The translations under genes and the position numbers were made by a program. The notes below the pieces were generated by a model. That model had not been told where the DNA came from. It saw only the letters and a list, made by a program, of their open reading frames with translations, and ran no database searches. A stretch of 64,000 nucleotides of DNA from Penium margaritaceum (Eukaryota; Streptophyta; Zygnematophyceae; Desmidiales; Peniaceae). The DNA lies in contig SZWC01008622.1 of the NCBI GenBank assembly GCA_023375785.1, positions 30,546-94,545 of the forward strand. Direction: 5' to 3'. Below, in pieces: positions 59,235 through 64,000 of the stretch (position 1 is its first letter; each line of letters begins with the position of its first letter).

Positions 59235-62200
59235 ACTTTGGCACTAGAGCTTCACACTTTGGCACTAGACAATCACACTTTGGCACTAGAGCGTCACACT
59301 TTGGCACTAGAGCATGACACTTTGGTACTAGAGCTTCACACTTTGGCACTAGAGCATCACACTTTGGCACCAGAGTGTCACGCTTTGGCACTAGAGGGTC
59401 AAACGTTGGCACTAGAGCTTCACACTTTGGCACTAGAGCGTCACACTTTGGCACAAGAACTTCACATTTTGGCACTGGAGCTTCACACTTTGGTACTAGA
59501 GCTTCACACTTTGGCACCAAAGCGTCACACTTTGGCACTAGAGCTTCACACTTTGGCACTAGAATGTCATACTTTGACACTAGAGCATTACACTTTGGCA
59601 CTAGAGCTTCACACGTTGGCACTAGAGCATCACACTATGGCACTAGAGCATCACACTTTGGCACTAGAGCGTCACACTTTGGCAATAGAGTTTCACATTT
59701 TGGCACAAGAGAATCAGACTTTGGCACTAGTGTGTCACACGTTGGCACAAGAGCTTCACACTTTAGCACTAGAGCGTCGCACTTTGGCACTATAGCTACA
59801 AACTTTGGCACTAGAGCTTCACACTTTGGCACTAGAGCTTCATTCGGCACTATAGCATCACACTTTGGCACTAGAGCAACACACTTTGGGTCTAGAGCAT
59901 CACACTTTAGCATTAGAGCGTCACACTTTGGCACTATAGCTTCACACTTTGGCAATAGAATGTCACAATTTGGCACTAGATCTTTACACGTTGGCACTAC
60001 AGATTCACAATTTGGCACTAGAACGTCACGCTTTGGCACTAGAGCTTCACATTTTGTTACCAGAGCATCACACTTTGACACTAGAGCTTAACACTTTGGC
60101 TCTAGAGCGTAATACTCTGGCACTATAGCGTCACACTTTGGCAATAGACCGTCACAAATTGGCACTATAGCGTCACACTTTGGCACTAGACTGTCACACT
60201 TTGACACTAGAGCGTCACTTTTGACACACAAGCGTCACACTTTGGCATAAGAGCTCCACACGTTGCACCAGTGCATCACACTTTGGCACTAGAACGTCAC
60301 ACTTTGGCCATAGAGCGTCACGCATTGGAATGAGAGCGTAATACCTTTGCACGAGAGCGTCACACTTTGGCACTAGAGCGTCACACTTTGACACTAGAGC
60401 TTCACACTTCCGCACTAAAGCCTCACACTTTGCTCCTGAAGTGTCATACTTTGGCACTAGAGTGTCACACTTTGGCACTAGAGTGTCACAGTGTGGCACG
60501 AGAGCGTCACACTTTAGCACTAGAGCGTAATACTTTGGCACTATAGCGTCACACTTTGGCATTACAGCATCACACATTGGCACTAGAGCGTCACACTTTG
60601 GCACTAGAGCGTCACACTTTGGCACTATAGTGTCACACTTTGGCACTAGAGATTCACAATTTGGCACTAGAGCTTCACACTTTGGCACTAGAGTTTCACA
60701 CTTTGGCACTAGAGAATCACACTTTGGCACTAGAGCATCACGCTTTGGCTCTAGAGCATGACACTTTGGTACTGGAGCTTCACACTTTGGCACTAGAGCG
60801 TCACACTTTGGCACAAGAGTGTCATTCTTTGGCACTAGAGCGTCAAACTTTGGCACTAGAGCTTCACACTTTGGCACTAGAGCATCACACTTTGGTACTG
60901 GAGCTTCACACTTTGGCACTAGAGCGTCACACTTTGGCACAAGAGTGTCATTCTTTGGCACTAGAGCGTCAAACTTTGGCACTAGAGCTTCACACTTTGG
61001 CACTAGAGCGTCACACTTGGGCACTAGAGCTTCACACTTGGGCACTGGATATTCATGTTTTGGCACTAGAGCCTCACACATTGGCACCAGAGGGTCACAC
61101 TTTAGCACTAGAGCGTCACATTTTGGTACTAGAGTATCACACTTTGGCACTAGAGAGCCACAATTTGGCACTAGAGCAACACACTTTGGCACTAGAGCTA
61201 CATTTCTTGGCACAAGAGCGTCTCACTTTGGCACTAGAGCTTCACACTTTGGCAAAAGAGTATCACACTTTGGCACTAGAGCGTCACACTTTGGCACTAG
61301 GGCGTCACGCGTTCGCACTAGAGTGTCACACGTTGTTACTAGAGCGTCACACTTTGGCACTAGAGCGTCACACTTTGGCACTAGAGCGTCACACTTTGGC
61401 AGTAGAGTGTCACACTTTGGCAGTAGAGCTTCACACTTTGGCACTTGAGTGTCATACTTTGGCACTAGAGCTTCACACTTCGGCACTAGATAATCACAAA
61501 ATGGCACTAGAGCGTCACACATTGGCACTACAGCGTCACACTTTAATACTAAAGATTCATAATTTGGCACTAGACCTTACAACTTTGGCAGTAGAGCATC
61601 ATACTTTAGCACTTGAGCTTTACACGTTGGCACTAGAGCGTCACACGTTGGCATTAGAGCATCACACGTTGGCACTAGAGCTTCACATTTTGGTACTAGA
61701 GCGTCACACTTTCGCACTAGAGCATCACATTTTGGCAATAGAGCGTCACACTTGGGCACTAGAGCGTCACACTTTGGCACTAGAGTGTCACACTTTGGCA
61801 CTAGAGCGTCACACTTTGGCACTAGAGTGTCACACTTTGGCACTAGAGCGTCATACTTTGGCACTAGAGCGTCACACTTTGGCACTAGAGCATTACACTT
61901 TGGCACTAGAGCGTCACACTTTGGCACTTGAGCATAACACTTTGGCACTAGAGCGTCACTCTTTGGCACTAGAGCGTCACTCTTTGGCACTAGAGCGTCA
62001 CTCTTTGGCACTAGAGCGTCACTCTTTGGCACTAGAGCGTCACTCTTTGGCACTAGAGCGTCACTCTTTGGCACTAGAGCGTCACTCTTTGGCACTAGAG
62101 CGTCACACTTTGGCAGTAGAACGTCACACTTTGGCACTAGAGTTTCTTACTTTGGCCCTAGAGCGTCACACTTTTACACAAGAGCGTCACACTTTGGCAC

Positions 62201-64000
62201 TGGAGCGTCACTCTTTGGCACTAGAGCTTCACCCTTCAACACTAGAGCTTCAGACTTTGGCACTAGAGCATCGCACTTTGGCACTAGAGTTTCACACTTT
62301 GGCACTAGATCGTCACACTTTGGCCTTAGAGCATCACACTTTGGCACTAGAGCGTCACAATTTGGCACAAGAGCGTCACAATTTAGCACTAGAGCGCCAC
62401 ACTTTGGCACTAGAGCTTCACACTTTGGCACTAGGGCGTCACACTTTGGCATTAGAGCTTCACACTTTGGCACTATAGCGTCATACTTTGGCACTATAGC
62501 ATCACACTTTGGCACTAGAGCGTCACACTTTGGCAGCAGAGCGTCATACTTTGGCACTAGAGCATTATACTTTGGCACTAGAACGTCACACATTGGCACT
62601 CGAGCGTAACACTTTAGCACAAGAGCGTCACACTTTAGCACTAGAGCATCACACTTTGGCACTAGAGCGTCACACTTTGGCTCTAGAGCGTCACACTTTG
62701 GCAGTAGATAGTCACGCTTTGACACTAGAGCTTCACATGTTGGGACTAGATCATCACACTTTTACACTAGAGCACCACACTTTGGCACTAGATCGTCACA
62801 CTTTGGCAATAGATATCACCCTTCGACACTAGAGCTTCCCACTTTGGCACTATAGCGTCACACTTTTGCACTAGAGCGTCGCACTTTGGCACTAGAGCAT
62901 CACACCTTGGCACTAGAGCATCCCACTTTGGCACTAGAGCGTCACACTTTGGTACTAGAGCGTCACACCTTGGCACTAGAGCTCCACACTTTCGCACTAG
63001 AGCGTCACACGTTGGCACTAGAGCTTCACACTATGGCACTGTAGCGTCATACTTTGTTACTAGAGCATCACAATTTGGCACTAGAGCGTAACAATTTGGC
63101 ACTAGAGCTTCACATTTTGGCACTAGAGTGTCACACTGTGGCACCAGAGCTTTACACTTTGGCACTAGAGCGTCACACTTTGGCACTAGAGCTTCAAACG
63201 TTGGGAATAGAGCTTCACACTTTGGCACTAGAGCGTCACACTTTGGCACTAGAGCATCACTTTTGTACCAGAGCGTCACAATTTGGTACTAGAGCATCAC
63301 ACTTTGGCACTAGAGCGTAACACTTTGCCACAAAAACGTCACACTTTGGCAATAGAGCGTCAAACTTTGACACTAGAGCGTCGCACTTTGGCACTAGAGC
63401 GTCACACTTTGGCAATAGAGCTTCACACTTTGGCACTAGAGCTTCACACTTTGGCACTAGATCGTAACACTTTGGCACTAGATCGTCACACTTTGGCAGT
63501 AGAATGTCTCAATTTGGCACCACAACTTCACACTTTGGCACTGGAGCGTCACACTTTTACAGTAGAGCGTCACACCTTGGCACTGGAGTGTCACACTTTG
63601 GCAATAGAGCTTCACACTTTGGCACTATAGCTTCACACTTTGGCACTAGAGTATCACACTCTGGCACTAGAGCGTCACACATCGGCACTAGAGCGTCACA
63701 CTTTGGCACTAGAGCGTCACACGTTTGCCCTAGAGCGTCACAGTTTGGCACTATAGCGTCATACTTTGGCACTAGAGCGTCACGCTTTGACACTAGAGCT
63801 TCACATTGTGGCATTATAGTGTCACACTTTGGCACTAGAGCTTCCCACTATGGCACTATAGCATCCCACTTTGGCACTAGAGCGTCACACTTTGGCACTA
63901 GAGTGTAACACATTGGCACTATAGCTTCACGCTTTGGCACCATAGCTTCACACTTTGGCACTATAGCTTCACAATCTGGCAGTAGAGTGTCACACTTTGG
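59235..64000 (+). repeat. 21-bp satellite array, block 8
   Basis: About 4.8 kb of satellite continuing to the window edge. The first five bases are the right-hand ACTTT target duplication. The interval 59846-62700 repeats the marker order of 50589-53400 (GCTTCATTCGGCAC, GCTCCTGAAGTG or equivalent, GCCACAATTTGGCAC with CAACACACTTTGG, ATCACAAAATGGCAC). It is therefore a duplicated ~3-kb segment. No genes. Confidence 0.94.
61953..62099 (+). repeat. Seven identical copies of a CACTC variant monomer
   Basis: Seven consecutive monomers all carry GCGTCACTCTTTGGCACTAG, where the consensus has CACACTTT. The run of exactly 147 bp shows very local, single-monomer amplification. Its counterpart at about 52789 has just one such monomer. 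Confidence 0.9.

Overview
The window is eukaryotic, non-genic, repeat-dominated DNA. I find no host protein gene, tRNA, rRNA or other RNA gene. Three features suggest a land plant or streptophyte alga: LTR retrotransposons primed by initiator-methionine tRNA (binding sites reading TGGTATCAGAGC), short hAT-type elements with 8-bp target duplications, and kilobases of tandem satellite. I cannot name the species. Such a satellite block would fit pericentromeric, centromeric or other heterochromatin, but nothing here proves which.

About two thirds of the window is one 21-bp satellite family (core CACTTTGGCACTAGAGCGT). It occupies 1224-7911, 11876-11972, 15493-18852, 21209-21955, 23027-26936, 31063-40558, 46688-55521 and 59235-64000, always in the same orientation. 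Because 21 is a multiple of 3, three of the six frames lack a stop in the consensus and read as 7-residue periods (ASHFGTR, ERHTLAL, and CDALVPK on the minus strand). All the long open frames in these blocks, up to about 1,250 codons on both strands at once, are by-products of that period. At 31355-33307 a 63-bp trimer of the unit is repeated 31 times with no difference I can see. A different 12-bp repeat (GATCCCAGTCCC) fills 1-1223 and abuts the 21-bp satellite directly.

The satellite is interrupted by islands of fossil mobile elements. 7912-11875 is an LTR element with two 1,136-bp LTRs and a 5-bp target duplication. 11973-15492 is a remnant of a second, probably Gypsy-like family with a nested hAT-type MITE. 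18853-21208 is a composite: an unclassified piece, a third-family (Copia-like) piece, and a second-family LTR end. 21956-23026 is a non-autonomous hAT-type element holding the assembly gap. 26937-31062 is a third-family element with a second copy of the MITE in one LTR. 40559-46687 is a third-family 5' part joined to a second-family 5' part. 55522-59234 is a third-family element with both LTRs and target duplication.

The LTR elements bounded on both sides are only 3.7-4.1 kb. They hold a leader with internal repeats and a gag-like segment, and I recognise no reverse transcriptase, RNase H, integrase or protease. They therefore look like non-autonomous, gag-only (TR-GAG-like) elements, all decayed. 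Elements of three different families sit at the same ACTTT position of the satellite unit, and removing either of the two with both ends exactly restores a 21-bp monomer. The picture is an old satellite field, repeatedly amplified in register, repeatedly invaded by non-autonomous elements, and locally re-homogenised very recently (the 31-copy array).
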